NCBI RefSeq assembly: GCF_000196795.1
Contig: NC_014259.1
Location: forward strand, 3,348,001-3,412,000
Direction: 5' to 3'
DNA from: Acinetobacter oleivorans DR1
Lineage (GTDB): Bacteria > Pseudomonadota > Gammaproteobacteria > Pseudomonadales > Moraxellaceae
DNA length: 64,000 nucleotides
Part shown: one piece after another, positions 1-8,975 of the stretch
Position numbering within the stretch: position 1 is the first letter of the stretch
Layout of the letters: each line of letters begins with the position of its first letter
Notes under the pieces: generated by a model
The model's database searches: none
The model's input: the letters and a program-made list of their open reading frames with translations, nothing else
Told to the model about the DNA's origin: nothing
Made by a program: the position numbers and the translations under genes

Positions 1-1821
1 AGCTAAGGTATACCCTGTATTATTTACTGTCGGGTTATAATAAGAGGTACTATCAATATTAGCCCAGTTCGCACTCTGGGAATCGAACCTTAAACCTGAG
101 CCTGCATTGCCAGTCCAGCCCGTTGCTGTACGGTACTGCCAAGTATCATAACAAGTACTTAAGTTCAAAAATCCACAACTATAACTACCTGCACGACGCT
201 CCTGATTTTGCAATTGGTAGAAGTTTTTAGTCTGCGTTATAGCAGCCACAGTGCCTGTAGGTAATTTACCAAATGAAATACCGACCGCATCTTGCGTATT
301 GTTCCCTTTAAACGCTTCTAAAGTATTATTCGTTGCATTATAAACTGTTGAACCAATTGAAATACTGCTATGTGTTGCACTAGAACCTTGATAAGTTTTA
401 CCACCTAATGTGACACTGGTACCACATTGATAAATATTACAAGTTGAACCTAAGTAACTTGTGTCGGCACCGCTATAATCTGTATAAATTTTCTTATAAA
501 TTTCTGGTTTATTCGGGATACGAGCAAGTTCTAAACTAAAGTTTTTACCATCTGAGCTTAAAACTAAGGGTTGATATAACGAGCCCAAAACAAGGTTAAT
601 ATTTGGGTTATAAAGGTATAAACCTTCATTTGCATCAAAAGTTGGAGCAAGCCCACCATTAATTGCAGGTGTTACCAAATTACCTTGAGTAGTTCCAGTT
701 TCACGCGTGCTCAAACGTAATACATTATTCATAGCGCTGTCTGTTGGGGCAGTCCATGAACCAGTTGAAGTAATCGTCGTAGTTTGACTGCGAATCCGAT
801 ATAACCAATCCGAGCTAGGTGAACTATTACTTGGGGCGCCAGTATACTGGGTGCTATAGCGATTTACCCATGGCCCGACTGTAGATGTTGGGGTATTTGA
901 AGTGATGGTTGCTCTTAAATTAGAGGCATCACCACTGTTTAAGCGAATAACTCCTGCTAAACCTAAAGTATCGTTATAAAAAGGACTCATTCCTCCAGCA
1001 GATGTCGCTCCACCTAATGTCTGAAAAAGCTGTAAACGACTGCCATTTAAACTAAAGTTATTCCAAACCCCTTGTAAACGAAGACGGTTTGCACGGCTTG
1101 CATCCGTACTCGTACCAATTAAACCATTTGAGTCGCCATAATTAAATTGGTCTGCTGCACCATTTATTTTATTTGGATTTCGGACAAAAATATCTGACCA
1201 TAAACCTAATTTCAGCTTATATGCATCAATACCTGCTGTATCTTTCGTTCCAACTTCATATAAAGGTGCCTCTAGAGCTAAGTAAGTTACCTGACAAGTA
1301 GGATCAGTCGCACCTGTACAATTATTTGCACTAAAATTCGGCACTGAATTTTCAGTCGCAACTTTAAATATCCATGGGTTAACCGGAGTACCCCAACTCG
1401 AAATTGCAGCGGCCGCATCAGTAGAAGCAATGCGGGTATTTGTATCATTATCAGATTTAGAAAGCGCTAAACCATAAAGAAAAATATCTGCTTTACCAAC
1501 TGCACGATCGCCCGAATCGACAGAGCCATTTTTATTGGTATCTGCTGCTGTCATACTTAAAGGACCGACAGGTACATAATTGATATAACCAGTATCTTTA
1601 GTACGATCAGTTAATATCTGACTTGAGGTTTCATTAGCGCCTGCACCACGAAATACCATATAGGCATTCTGTGGCAAGATAGCAATACCTTCACCTGTAG
1701 TTTCACTTAAGCCCGCATCAGAAAGTTCTTCGAGTGCGAAACTAGCTTGGCTTATACAAAGCCCGATTAAACTTGCCAAAACGGTTTTTTGAAACCTTAC
1801 CGTATAATTAAGTGTAGTCAT
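1..1821 (-). CDS. Large exported protein, C-terminus outside window (partial)
   Basis: At least 607 codons are open from an ATG at 1821 to the left edge, so the C-terminus is missing. The start has a good ribosome site (AGGAAGG) just upstream. Residues 1-29 form a signal peptide ending ASFA, and the mature protein opens with LEELSDAGLSETTGEG. The rest is rich in Asn, Thr, Ser and Gly with scattered Cys (for example CTGATDPTC), as in beta-rich surface or secreted proteins. It lies 232 bp downstream of a second exported protein on the same strand with the same N-terminal motif, so the two probably work together. It resembles in style the large Fil-type and DUF6160-type exported proteins of Acinetobacter and Pseudomonas, but I cannot assign a function. 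Confidence 0.8.
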   Translation of the reverse strand, partial: MTTLNYTVRFQKTVLASLIGLCISQASFALEELSDAGLSETTGEGIAILPQNAYMVFRGAGANETSSQILTDRTKDTGYINYVPVGPLSMTAADTNKNGSVDSGDRAVGKADIFLYGLALSKSDNDTNTRIASTDAAAAISSWGTPVNPWIFKVATENSVPNFSANNCTGATDPTCQVTYLALEAPLYEVGTKDTAGIDAYKLKLGLWSDIFVRNPNKINGAADQFNYGDSNGLIGTSTDASRANRLRLQGVWNNFSLNGSRLQLFQTLGGATSAGGMSPFYNDTLGLAGVIRLNSGDASNLRATITSNTPTSTVGPWVNRYSTQYTGAPSNSSPSSDWLYRIRSQTTTITSTGSWTAPTDSAMNNVLRLSTRETGTTQGNLVTPAINGGLAPTFDANEGLYLYNPNINLVLGSLYQPLVLSSDGKNFSLELARIPNKPEIYKKIYTDYSGADTSYLGSTCNIYQCGTSVTLGGKTYQGSSATHSSISIGSTVYNATNNTLEAFKGNNTQDAVGISFGKLPTGTVAAITQTKNFYQLQNQERRAGSYSCGFLNLSTCYDTWQYRTATGWTGNAGSGLRFDSQSANWANIDSTSYYNPTVNNTGYTLA

Positions 1822-2053
1822 CTTGACCTTCCTGTTTTATACGATGCCGCGCACCATATTTATTTTTCTTTAACAATCCTTGATGCCAGGTGAATCTATC
1901 CTTTTCACCTTAGACAAAGAGGCAAATCTAAAAGATATTGCCAACCTTTCCACATTTCTATTATGCGGAATATTTGCACAAATGCAAAAAAAAGCATGTA
2001 AAAAATTACTTTTCCGATGAATGTAAAGTATCAGCTATAACATTCTTTTAAAA

Positions 2054-3367
2054 TTAACAGAACTTTAAGTTTCCATAACAGTTAGGGGCAAAACTCTGAT
2101 TTTTTAACACTAAATTCGTCAAATTCATAGGAACGTACTGGCCACTTAAATCAATATTTCCTGTATTAATACTTCCTGCTAAACAAGAAATTGCGAGCAA
2201 GCCACAGTTGACTGCATTTTCATCTTTTCCTAAATATGCACTAACTTTATCTAGAGCTGCTTTAACAACATCATCGGTAATAACTACTTGTGACTGTGGG
2301 GTTACATCACCAATATCAATCGGGTTCGAAAGCTCTAACCACCAACCTGCCTGGGAAACTGACTTTGCCCCTGTCCATTGTAAATTTTGCCCTTGTAAGG
2401 AAAGAGAAGCCGCTGTGCCATTCAAGTTAACTTTATGGAAGTAACCTAAATCTTCATTGACAGCAACATTTACTCCTAAATTGTTGATCACACCTGTTAA
2501 ATTACCAGATAAAGGAATCGTTAAACCAAGATCCAGTTTCGCATCTGCTGAAATAGTTCCAGATAAATTAATACCACTTACATTAGCAGTACCTGTTAAA
2601 TTTGCAGTAGTTATACGTTTACCAGAGATGACTTGCGACGGTAAAGTTAAGCTACCAGAAGCACTACTTAAACCTAGATCATAAGCTGTAGATTTAAAAT
2701 TAGCCCAGATTAAACGATCAGAACTTCGTGCTCGACCAGTAATTACTGTCCCCAAATTAGTTTGAGTTAAGCCAGAACCTGGAGAACGAGCAAAAGTATT
2801 TACAGTTCCCCCGGTTTCTTGAGTCACCATATAACCACTGAAAGAGTTAATACCATTTTTTGTAGCACTATTCTCTGAACCAAAAGTCAGTAAACCCTGA
2901 ATAGATTCGGCACTTAATCTTACCCCAGCAACTTCGCGAGTCGATGCACTGTTAGGATTTTTAATCGCAAATTCAATAAACGGATTAGTTAGTTTTGCTG
3001 AAGAGCTAGCACGACCATCATTAGTATCTGAAAGCCCACTTAGACTTAAGTTATCGATATCAATATCACATGCACCTGCTCCATTGGCTCCACCACACCC
3101 AAGCTGTAGTTTTTTAATATTCGCATTCAGCTCTAAATCAGCATCTAAGCCCAATTTATAAAAACCTACATTACTATTATTATCGCGTAATTTTTCTAAA
3201 TTTGCAGAGTCCGTAGGCGCAATATAAGACATACTCATTAAAGCTTGGCCACGAGTTGCGGATAGTTCCGAATCTGACATAGGGACTAATGTAGAGGCAG
3301 CATAAGCTGAAGAAAAGCATAAGCTTCCAAGCGCTATGGCTATATGAAGAGACGTAAACTGTCGCAT
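2054..3367 (-). CDS. Exported beta-rich protein of unknown function, 437 aa
   Basis: I chose the ATG at 3367 because GGAGG lies 6 nt upstream and a clean signal peptide follows (residues 1-23, ending SSAYA). A longer reading to 3451 adds a basic leader with no ribosome site. The mature N-terminus carries MSDSELSATRGQAL, matching the motif in the next gene. The body contains Gly/Ser/Thr-rich alternating segments typical of beta structure, a Cys-Gly-Gly region near residue 90 (LGCGGANGAGACDIDID) and a Cys-rich C-terminus (NCYGNLKFC). Domain identity is not recognised. Outer-membrane or extracellular location is inferred from the signal peptide and composition. Confidence 0.82.
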   Translation of the reverse strand: MRQFTSLHIAIALGSLCFSSAYAASTLVPMSDSELSATRGQALMSMSYIAPTDSANLEKLRDNNSNVGFYKLGLDADLELNANIKKLQLGCGGANGAGACDIDIDNLSLSGLSDTNDGRASSSAKLTNPFIEFAIKNPNSASTREVAGVRLSAESIQGLLTFGSENSATKNGINSFSGYMVTQETGGTVNTFARSPGSGLTQTNLGTVITGRARSSDRLIWANFKSTAYDLGLSSASGSLTLPSQVISGKRITTANLTGTANVSGINLSGTISADAKLDLGLTIPLSGNLTGVINNLGVNVAVNEDLGYFHKVNLNGTAASLSLQGQNLQWTGAKSVSQAGWWLELSNPIDIGDVTPQSQVVITDDVVKAALDKVSAYLGKDENAVNCGLLAISCLAGSINTGNIDLSGQYVPMNLTNLVLKNQSFAPNCYGNLKFC

Positions 3368-3606
3368 GACCGACCTCCGTATCCTTGGGGGCATAATCCT
3401 ATTTAATTTCTTTTTATTTGGTTTGCCTAAATTTAGTAGATATCTAAACAATTACGACTAAAAAGACAACCGATACATTTGCTTTTAAATTCTGTGATGC
3501 AGAACAAAAAAACAAATCAATTATTCATCATATTATATTATTTTTTACAAAAGGAAACTGTCGTTTATCATAATTCCGATAAACGCATCTCTTGTAAATT
3601 TTATTT

Positions 3607-3633
3607 ATAAAAATTGGGCCACCTCAGTGACCC
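3607..3633 (-). terminator. Rho-independent terminator after dcd
   Basis: On the minus strand GGGTCAC and GTGGCCC pair (one G-T) around a TGAG loop, followed by AATTTTTA. It starts 34 nt past the dcd stop. Confidence 0.8.
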
Positions 3634-3666
3634 ATTATTTTAAAACTTTTCTTTATCTAAGAAAAA

Positions 3667-4236
3667 TTATGTTTTAGGAAGTGTAACGCCAGTTTGTCCT
3701 TGGTATTTACCACCACGATCTTTATAAGATGTTTCACATACTTCATCACTTTCAAAAAATAGCATTTGTGCTACACCTTCCCCTGCATAAATCCGGGCAG
3801 GTAAATTAGTGGTGTTTGAAAATTCTAAAGTTACGTGACCTTCCCATTCAGGCTCTAATGGAGTTACATTCACAATGATACCGCAGCGAGCATAGGTCGA
3901 TTTACCTAAGCAGACTGTCAACACATTACGAGGAATACGGAAATATTCGATTGTACGCGCTAAAGCAAATGAGTTTGGCGGAATAATACAAACATCAGAT
4001 TCAATATCGATAAAGCTTTTGTCATCAAAATTCTTTGGATCGACAATTGCAGAATGTACGTTAGTAAAAACCTTAAATTCACGGGCACAGCGTACATCGT
4101 AACCATAGCTAGAGACCCCGTAGGAAATCAACTTTTCACCATTTTCATCAAAACGGACTTGATTCTCTGCATAAGGTTCAATCATGCCGTGTTTTTCGCT
4201 CATCTCGCGAATCCAACGATCAGACTTAATAGCCAT
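3667..4236 (-). CDS. dcd: dCTP deaminase
   Basis: Deaminates dCTP to dUTP for thymidylate synthesis, in the cytosol. The 189-residue protein carries the family core: GKSTYARCG (the conserved serine and arginine region), then TPLEPEWEGHVTLEFSN with the catalytic glutamate, and GKYQGQTGV near the C-terminus. Length fits the 188-193 aa bacterial enzymes. I prefer ATG at 4236 (MAIKSDRWI); a TTG at 4251 would add five residues. Neither has a strong ribosome site. It is transcribed alone, with a terminator behind it and a separate LysE-family gene upstream. Confidence 0.95.
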   Translation of the reverse strand: MAIKSDRWIREMSEKHGMIEPYAENQVRFDENGEKLISYGVSSYGYDVRCAREFKVFTNVHSAIVDPKNFDDKSFIDIESDVCIIPPNSFALARTIEYFRIPRNVLTVCLGKSTYARCGIIVNVTPLEPEWEGHVTLEFSNTTNLPARIYAGEGVAQMLFFESDEVCETSYKDRGGKYQGQTGVTLPKT

Positions 4237-4313
4237 GTATTTTCTATCCAAAAGGTAATTTCATTGATTGCGACGTACTTTAACGTAAAAAAGCAATTAT
4301 GAAAACAACGCTT

Positions 4314-4341
4314 GAGCTACTCTTCTCGATAAGAATAGCTC
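4314..4341 (-). terminator. Probable terminator after the LysE-family gene
   Basis: Imperfect inverted repeat (GAGCTATTCTT with AGAAGAGTAGCTC) 11 nt past the stop at 4352, followed by a weak T-rich stretch (GTTGTTTTC) on the minus strand. Confidence 0.5.
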
Positions 4342-4351
4342 AGCTGTACAT

Positions 4352-4945
4352 TTAAAGGTTCAGTAAAGCAGAATAACTAATTGGAATTGAAAAGCTGACT
4401 AAAACAAGTGAAGCCGTTCTTTGTAAATTAGTTTGATTTAACCAACCCACTTTCTTAGATGCTAAAACTGAACCCAAGAAAATCCAGAACAACGCAATTG
4501 GTGTAATGAGTGCTAAGTAAGCCATCATATGAACCAAATAAATATGAAAATTACTCCATGCAGCTACCGGAAAAATTGCTGAAGCAAACAGTAAGGCTTT
4601 GGGGTTCAATAAAGTTGCACAAAATAATTCACGAGCACGGATTGTAGGCTGATTTAATTCAACTTCTTGATTTGCCGTATGCCATAGCTTAATGGCTAAG
4701 AAAATAATATAGCAAGCACTCAACAGCTTAAGAATAGGCGGCAGCAAGGGCAATGTGTTAGACACTTTCCCAATTAGCATTCCCCATGCAGAAATAGAGA
4801 TCACGTAACCCAAAACTTCTGCTGGAATAAGTTTTACTGACTTCCGTAGTCCCACTTGCACGCCTGAAGAAGCAAGCAAAGTGTTAGTTGGACCAGGGGT
4901 AAGTAAAATTGTGGCTACTAAGCCAATAAAAAGCCATGAAATCAT
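4352..4945 (-). CDS. LysE/RhtB-family amino-acid exporter
   Basis: A 197-residue inner-membrane protein with about six hydrophobic segments. The family signature is near the N-terminus (LLTPGPTNTLLAS) and the second conserved block, NPKALLFA, is mid-protein. Members export amino acids or related small molecules; the substrate here cannot be read from sequence. The ATG at 4945 is supported by GAGG 8 nt upstream. It is monocistronic, with its own terminator downstream. A second, only distantly similar LysE-family gene is at 11996-12619. Confidence 0.88.
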   Translation of the reverse strand: MISWLFIGLVATILLTPGPTNTLLASSGVQVGLRKSVKLIPAEVLGYVISISAWGMLIGKVSNTLPLLPPILKLLSACYIIFLAIKLWHTANQEVELNQPTIRARELFCATLLNPKALLFASAIFPVAAWSNFHIYLVHMMAYLALITPIALFWIFLGSVLASKKVGWLNQTNLQRTASLVLVSFSIPISYSALLNL

Positions 4946-5313
4946 TGAATGACCTCACAATATAGTCATCTCAGATTAATAGATATCCGGTCACATGGCA
5001 AAAGGTAATTGTAAGACAAAGTTTTTCAAATCATTTTTTAATTTAAAATAAATAAATTAAAAACAATTACTTACAAAATTACTAGAGAAAGCAGTAAAGA
5101 AAACTTTACGGTCAGTTGTTATGCTTTTCAAATAATTTCGTACTTAAGTAACATAAGTATTTTTATTTTAAGTCTATTTTTCCATCAAAAGCCTTTATAA
5201 TAAAAAATATATAGCGATGGTAAGTTTAAATTTTAAGCTTTTAATAAGTTTCAATTCATATATTGTTTCTGATTTTTTTATATAGAGCACCGCGCTCTAC
5301 TACCTTAATGATT
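4946..5313. other. AT-rich intergenic region
   Basis: Divergent spacer between the LysE-family gene and the DUF2062 gene. It is very AT-rich with runs such as TTTTTTAATTTAAAATAAATAAATT. A possible -10 (TATAAT near 5197) faces right. A small hairpin (AGAGC/GCTCT, 5284-5298) sits just before the DUF2062 start. No convincing gene seen. Confidence 0.5.
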
Positions 5314-5877
5314 ATGGCAAAGCACTTTTTTCAATCTTGGCTTCCCTCACCCGAGAAAGTTTCAAATATGAAATTTCTAAGGATTTTTGGTAAAAAGACC
5401 TTGAATCCTGTGCTTTGGTATGTCAATCGGAAATCGATTACCCGAGCTGTTTTTGTCGGAACTTTTTTTGGTTTACTGCCTATTCCTTTTCACAGTGTAT
5501 TTATTGTGATGGCGGTCTTACTATTCGAAGTAAATTTACCCATTAGCTTAATGCTGGCTTGGCTAAGTAATCCTCTTACTCTAGTTCCTATTCTATATAT
5601 TGGTTTTTGGTTTGGTGCACATATTTTTCATGTGCATATGATCAACAAAGAAATGTTGCTAGGTGTATTGCACCAAATTTCCCGCTGGATTACTCATTTC
5701 GGGCATGGACACATTGATTTTAGTCTCGCGAAAATTTTGATGACAGGTCTAGTGGTCGAAGCTTTCGTATTTGCCGTCATTTTATATCTATCTACAGAAA
5801 TTTTTTGGCGTTGGATGGTTATTAAGAACTGGAAAAGTAGACATTGTCATAAAAAGCAAGAAGAAGAAGTTTTATAA
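5314..5877 (+). CDS. DUF2062 membrane protein
   Basis: A 187-residue protein of the DUF2062 family: MAKHFFQSWLPSPEKV, then NPVLWYVNRKSITRAV and two or three membrane segments with the conserved PIPFHSVF and WLSNPLTLVPI blocks. Function of the family is not established. The start at 5314 is chosen by family alignment; an ATG at 5308 and a TTG at 5263 are also in frame, and none has a ribosome site. The last codons of this gene overlap the terminator of the convergent lipoprotein gene. Confidence 0.85.
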   Translation: MAKHFFQSWLPSPEKVSNMKFLRIFGKKTLNPVLWYVNRKSITRAVFVGTFFGLLPIPFHSVFIVMAVLLFEVNLPISLMLAWLSNPLTLVPILYIGFWFGAHIFHVHMINKEMLLGVLHQISRWITHFGHGHIDFSLAKILMTGLVVEAFVFAVILYLSTEIFWRWMVIKNWKSRHCHKKQEEEVL

Positions 5878-5895
5878 AACTCCAATCTTCTTGCT
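5850..5895 (-). terminator. Terminator of the nucleosidase-like lipoprotein gene, inside the DUF2062 3' end
   Basis: AGCAAGAAGA (5855-5864) pairs perfectly with TCTTCTTGCT (5886-5895), with an inner AGTTTTATAAAACT hairpin. Read leftward it is followed by CTTTTTATG, fitting termination of the convergent gene ending at 5909. Its distal arm encodes the last residues of the DUF2062 protein. Confidence 0.6.
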
Positions 5896-5908
5896 GAGTG
5901 TTAAATTA

Positions 5909-6781
5909 TTATTTTGGTAGTTTTGATTTCATATATTCTTCAGCCACATTGAGTACATACTCTTGGCAAGCCTCTCCTGTACCAGGGTCATAAGCTCCGT
6001 TGTTCGTAATATTATTAGATAAGATTCGAATGCCTAAAAACGGAACATTCAACTGACTTGCAATTTGTGCAACTGATGCTGCTTCCATTTCCTCAACTGA
6101 AGTGCCATAACGCTGATGGAAAAATTGAATACGATCAAGTTCGTTATTCCAAACATCTGCTGAACCAATCGTTCCCTCAACTACCTCACCTTTGTCATAA
6201 CGGACTTTATGTGCCGCCATTAATAGCTCTTGATCACCTTCAAATTTGCGTATTGCAATCGGTTCCGGATCAGACTCATCTGTTGGCAAAACATCAAAAG
6301 CTTCAACCCAAGTGAGTGAATTTGACCCAGCACCCAATGGTTGTTTAGGAGTTCTAAATGCACCAATATTGGTCGCATATTTTCCTAAAACAATATCGTA
6401 AACGTGTAGATCTGGGTCGTGCCCACCTGCTGTTCCCTGATTAATGATCGCAATCGGTTTATAACGTTCAATAGCTAAAGCAGTTGCAGCAGCAGAATTG
6501 CTCATCCCCATACGGGTTTTAGAAATAATCATTGGATAACCGTTATAGGAGCCCTTCCAGAATTTCCACCCACCAATTTCTTCAACAGTCTTATTCTCTA
6601 ATTTTGAAGCCATTCTTTCCGATTCTACTGGCAAAGCACCCTGAATAATAATCGGCTGTAATTTCTGTTTTTGTTCCTGAACGGTTGGTGTCTGTGAAAC
6701 AGAAGAGTCGTCATTATTGCATCCGACTAAAAATAAAGCGCTACATAAACTAATTACGCCAAAAGCACATTTAAATTGCAT
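5909..6781 (-). CDS. Lipoprotein related to MTA/SAH nucleosidase
   Basis: A 290-residue protein with a lipoprotein signal peptide (lipobox LVGC, Cys21), followed by a nucleoside phosphorylase/MTA-SAH nucleosidase domain from about residue 43. Family blocks seen: IIIQGALPVESERM, NQGTAGG (115-120), GTIGSADVW, VEEMEAASVAQIA with the substrate-binding glutamate (233), and VPFLGIRILSNN. In the E. coli enzyme the last block reads ISDVAD and its aspartate (D197) is catalytic; here that position is Asn256. Activity may therefore be altered or lost, or phosphorolytic as in purine nucleoside phosphorylases with Asn there. Envelope location is unusual for this normally cytosolic enzyme. AAGGG upstream of the ATG supports the start. 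Confidence 0.85.
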   Translation of the reverse strand: MQFKCAFGVISLCSALFLVGCNNDDSSVSQTPTVQEQKQKLQPIIIQGALPVESERMASKLENKTVEEIGGWKFWKGSYNGYPMIISKTRMGMSNSAAATALAIERYKPIAIINQGTAGGHDPDLHVYDIVLGKYATNIGAFRTPKQPLGAGSNSLTWVEAFDVLPTDESDPEPIAIRKFEGDQELLMAAHKVRYDKGEVVEGTIGSADVWNNELDRIQFFHQRYGTSVEEMEAASVAQIASQLNVPFLGIRILSNNITNNGAYDPGTGEACQEYVLNVAEEYMKSKLPK

Positions 6782-6891
6782 TTTTTACCCTTTCTTTTTA
6801 AAAAGTGTAAAGTAGCAATCTACATGCCAATTTCAAGTTTAGCTTTGTTATTAAAATTCAGTAATTTAATTTTTTATTTTAACCAGACAAT

Positions 6892-6914
6892 AAAAAACCC
6901 GACTTAAAGTCGGG
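6892..6914 (-). terminator. Terminator after apbC
   Basis: CCCGACT/AGTCGGG stem with a 3-nt loop and a T-run on the minus strand, 11 nt beyond the apbC stop. Confidence 0.9.
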
Positions 6915-6924
6915 CTTTAATAAG

Positions 6925-8115
6925 TTAAAAAATCCGCTTGTCATCACGTGTACGTTGAGGAATTTTTTCAATCTGTTCCCACATAACTTTAGCAATATCA
7001 ATATAACTATCAGCCGCATCATCCATTGCTACAACACTTGGTTTACCCTGATCGGCATGCTCACGGATCTGAGCATTTAGAGGCAAGCGACCTAACAATG
7101 GAATATGGTATTGCTCGGAAAGCTTATCACCGCCACCAATACCAAAAATTTGTTCTTCATGACCACAGTTAGAGCAAATATGGGTCGACATGTTCTCAAC
7201 GACGCCTAATACAGGAATGCCAACTTTATTAAATAACTCAATCCCTTTTGTAGCATCCAGTAAGGCAACATTTTGTGGTGTAGTCACAATGACTGAACCA
7301 GTCACTGGAATACGCTGTGCAAGCGTGAGTTGAATATCACCAGTACCCGGTGGCATATCAATCATGAGTACATCTAGATCAGGCCAAAGCGTTTGATTAA
7401 ACAGTTGCATTAAAGCCCCCGTTGCCTTTGGTCCACGCCACGCGACAGGTGTGTTGTTATCACCAGTTAAATGTCCAATCGATAACACTGCCATTCCATA
7501 GGCATCTAAAGGCACAAAATTTTCACTTTCAATAAGAGGTGTTTTGCCAGCATTGCCTAGCATTGTCGGAATACTTGGACCATAGATATCTGCATCCAAA
7601 ACCCCAACCTTAAGTCCCATTTTTTGCAAAGCAAGCGCTAAATTGACCGTAGTTGTCGATTTACCAACACCGCCCTTACCAGATGAAACTAAAATAACAT
7701 GCTTAATGCGTGGATGAAGTGGAACATCTCTTTGTTGTGGAGCGGCTTTTTGAATAGGGGGATTATTCGGATCTGGTTCTGATTTAGGTGAAGCATCTAG
7801 TACAGGAGGTAAGTTTGAACTTTCTTGTGTAGGGCGCTTCTGTTGCACCACATGTAGGTTTAATTCTTCAATACCACACTTTTCCAAAGCCCCAGCCAAA
7901 TCATCATGAATTTGCTGCAAGTGCTCTTTTTCATCAGGAAAGGTATTAATAGTAAGTTGTAATACACGCCCCTGAACTTGGAGCTGACTAATGCGATCTT
8001 TTAAAGCATCTTTTGAATGGGGTAGTAAATAATTTTGGAGTACGGTTTGGATTTCATCTTCTTTCACTTCTTGTGCGGGTGAAAAAACAGACTTTAGTGA
8101 AGAAAGCCAAGACAT
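6925..8115 (-). CDS. apbC: Iron-sulfur carrier protein ApbC/Mrp (P-loop ATPase)
   Basis: Cytosolic carrier that delivers Fe-S clusters, a Mrp/NBP35-family ATPase. Of 396 residues, about 1-95 form the N-terminal MIP18-like domain, 96-130 a Pro/Gln-rich linker, and the rest the ATPase. The deviant Walker A SSGKGGVGKS is at 144-153, LDADIYGP follows, MIDMPPGTGD is the switch region, and the cluster-binding CSNC pair is Cys314/Cys317. GGAG 8 nt upstream supports the ATG. Lying back to back with metG is a common arrangement in gammaproteobacteria, although here a hydrophilin-like gene separates them. It may serve the Fe-S-rich NADH dehydrogenase encoded nearby, which is inference. Confidence 0.94.
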   Translation of the reverse strand: MSWLSSLKSVFSPAQEVKEDEIQTVLQNYLLPHSKDALKDRISQLQVQGRVLQLTINTFPDEKEHLQQIHDDLAGALEKCGIEELNLHVVQQKRPTQESSNLPPVLDASPKSEPDPNNPPIQKAAPQQRDVPLHPRIKHVILVSSGKGGVGKSTTTVNLALALQKMGLKVGVLDADIYGPSIPTMLGNAGKTPLIESENFVPLDAYGMAVLSIGHLTGDNNTPVAWRGPKATGALMQLFNQTLWPDLDVLMIDMPPGTGDIQLTLAQRIPVTGSVIVTTPQNVALLDATKGIELFNKVGIPVLGVVENMSTHICSNCGHEEQIFGIGGGDKLSEQYHIPLLGRLPLNAQIREHADQGKPSVVAMDDAADSYIDIAKVMWEQIEKIPQRTRDDKRIF

Positions 8116-8260
8116 ATTGTTTACTCCAAAAACAGATCATTACAGCTTAATGGAGATAGTGTAACAGTATTGGTCCGCACTCGCTCACCTTGGGATGAAT
8201 AATTACTCACTTACAATCTCATCTTTTAGGTGAGGAGTGCAGATTTTAGTTTAGATCAGC

Positions 8261-8761
8261 TTATTCAGCAGAATCATGGTTTTTCAATTTATTTAACTTA
8301 TCAGTTGCTGTTTTCTTTAACTCGTCAAATTTTGCTGTTGCTTGAGTTTTTAACTCATCAAATTTTGTTGCAGCCTCATCTTTTAGCTCTGCGGCCTTAG
8401 CTTTGGCATCATCAAGTTTATGGCTTGCCTCAGTGCGTAAATGATCAAACTTGTCTTGCAGAGTGTGCTGAGCATCTTCAAGTTTGCCTTTCAAATCACT
8501 TGCTTTATCTTCAACCGCTTCTTTACCAGCAGCTTGCTTCTCTTTTACATTTTCCTTTAAATCATCCAAAGCTTTTTCGCCTTGAGCTTTTGCATCTGCC
8601 GCTTTTGCCTTTAATTTGTCTACTGTATCTTCAACTGCTTCTTTACCAGCAGCTTGTTTCTCTTTTACATTTTCCTTTAAATCATCCAAAGCTTTTTCAC
8701 CTTGAACTTTTGCATCTGCCGCTTTTGCCTTTAAATCATCTAATTTATTTTCAGTAGTCAT
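8261..8761 (-). CDS. Repetitive, charged hydrophilin/LEA-like protein
   Basis: A 166-residue protein made almost only of Lys, Ala, Asp, Glu, Leu and Gln, with no signal peptide, membrane segment or aromatic core, so probably a long amphipathic helix or disordered chain. Two 40-residue repeats, beginning LKAKAADAK at residues 10 and 50, are followed by 11-residue-like repeats (KFDELKTQATA, KFDELKKTATD), as in group 3 LEA proteins. AGAGGATAACAACG before the ATG is a good ribosome site. LEA and hydrophilin proteins protect against drying; A. baumannii is known to have hydrophilins (DtpA, DtpB), but I cannot say that this is one of them. Confidence 0.8.
   Translation of the reverse strand: MTTENKLDDLKAKAADAKVQGEKALDDLKENVKEKQAAGKEAVEDTVDKLKAKAADAKAQGEKALDDLKENVKEKQAAGKEAVEDKASDLKGKLEDAQHTLQDKFDHLRTEASHKLDDAKAKAAELKDEAATKFDELKTQATAKFDELKKTATDKLNKLKNHDSAE
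8495..8734 (-). repeat. Two 120-bp tandem units inside the hydrophilin-like gene
   Basis: Units 8615-8734 and 8495-8614 encode nearly identical 40-residue segments (LKAKAADAK...KEAVED), and the DNA is also nearly identical, pointing to a recent in-frame duplication. Confidence 0.85.
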
Positions 8762-8975
8762 CGTTGTTATCCTCTAGTTAATTAAAAAATTACCTGAATA
8801 AGTTATTAGTTATACATCGTTATGGCTTGTTTTCTGACCGTAACTGCAATTTGAAACAAAGACAATACAGGAAGATTCAAATATTTTTCGATTTGTTTAT
8901 CTGTTCTAAAGAGAAATAACTTCGCAATTAAAACCCGATTTTTACGAATACTCATTGTTACCCAATAAAGATTAT

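Noticed and set aside
1..3451. Naming the two exported proteins filA/filB
   Set aside because: The style is similar to Fil-type proteins, but I could not reconcile gene order or identity from memory, so no symbol is given.
8425..8757. 110-codon rightward frame opposite the hydrophilin-like gene
   Set aside because: Antisense of a low-complexity repeat; Leu/Pro/Gln-rich artefact.
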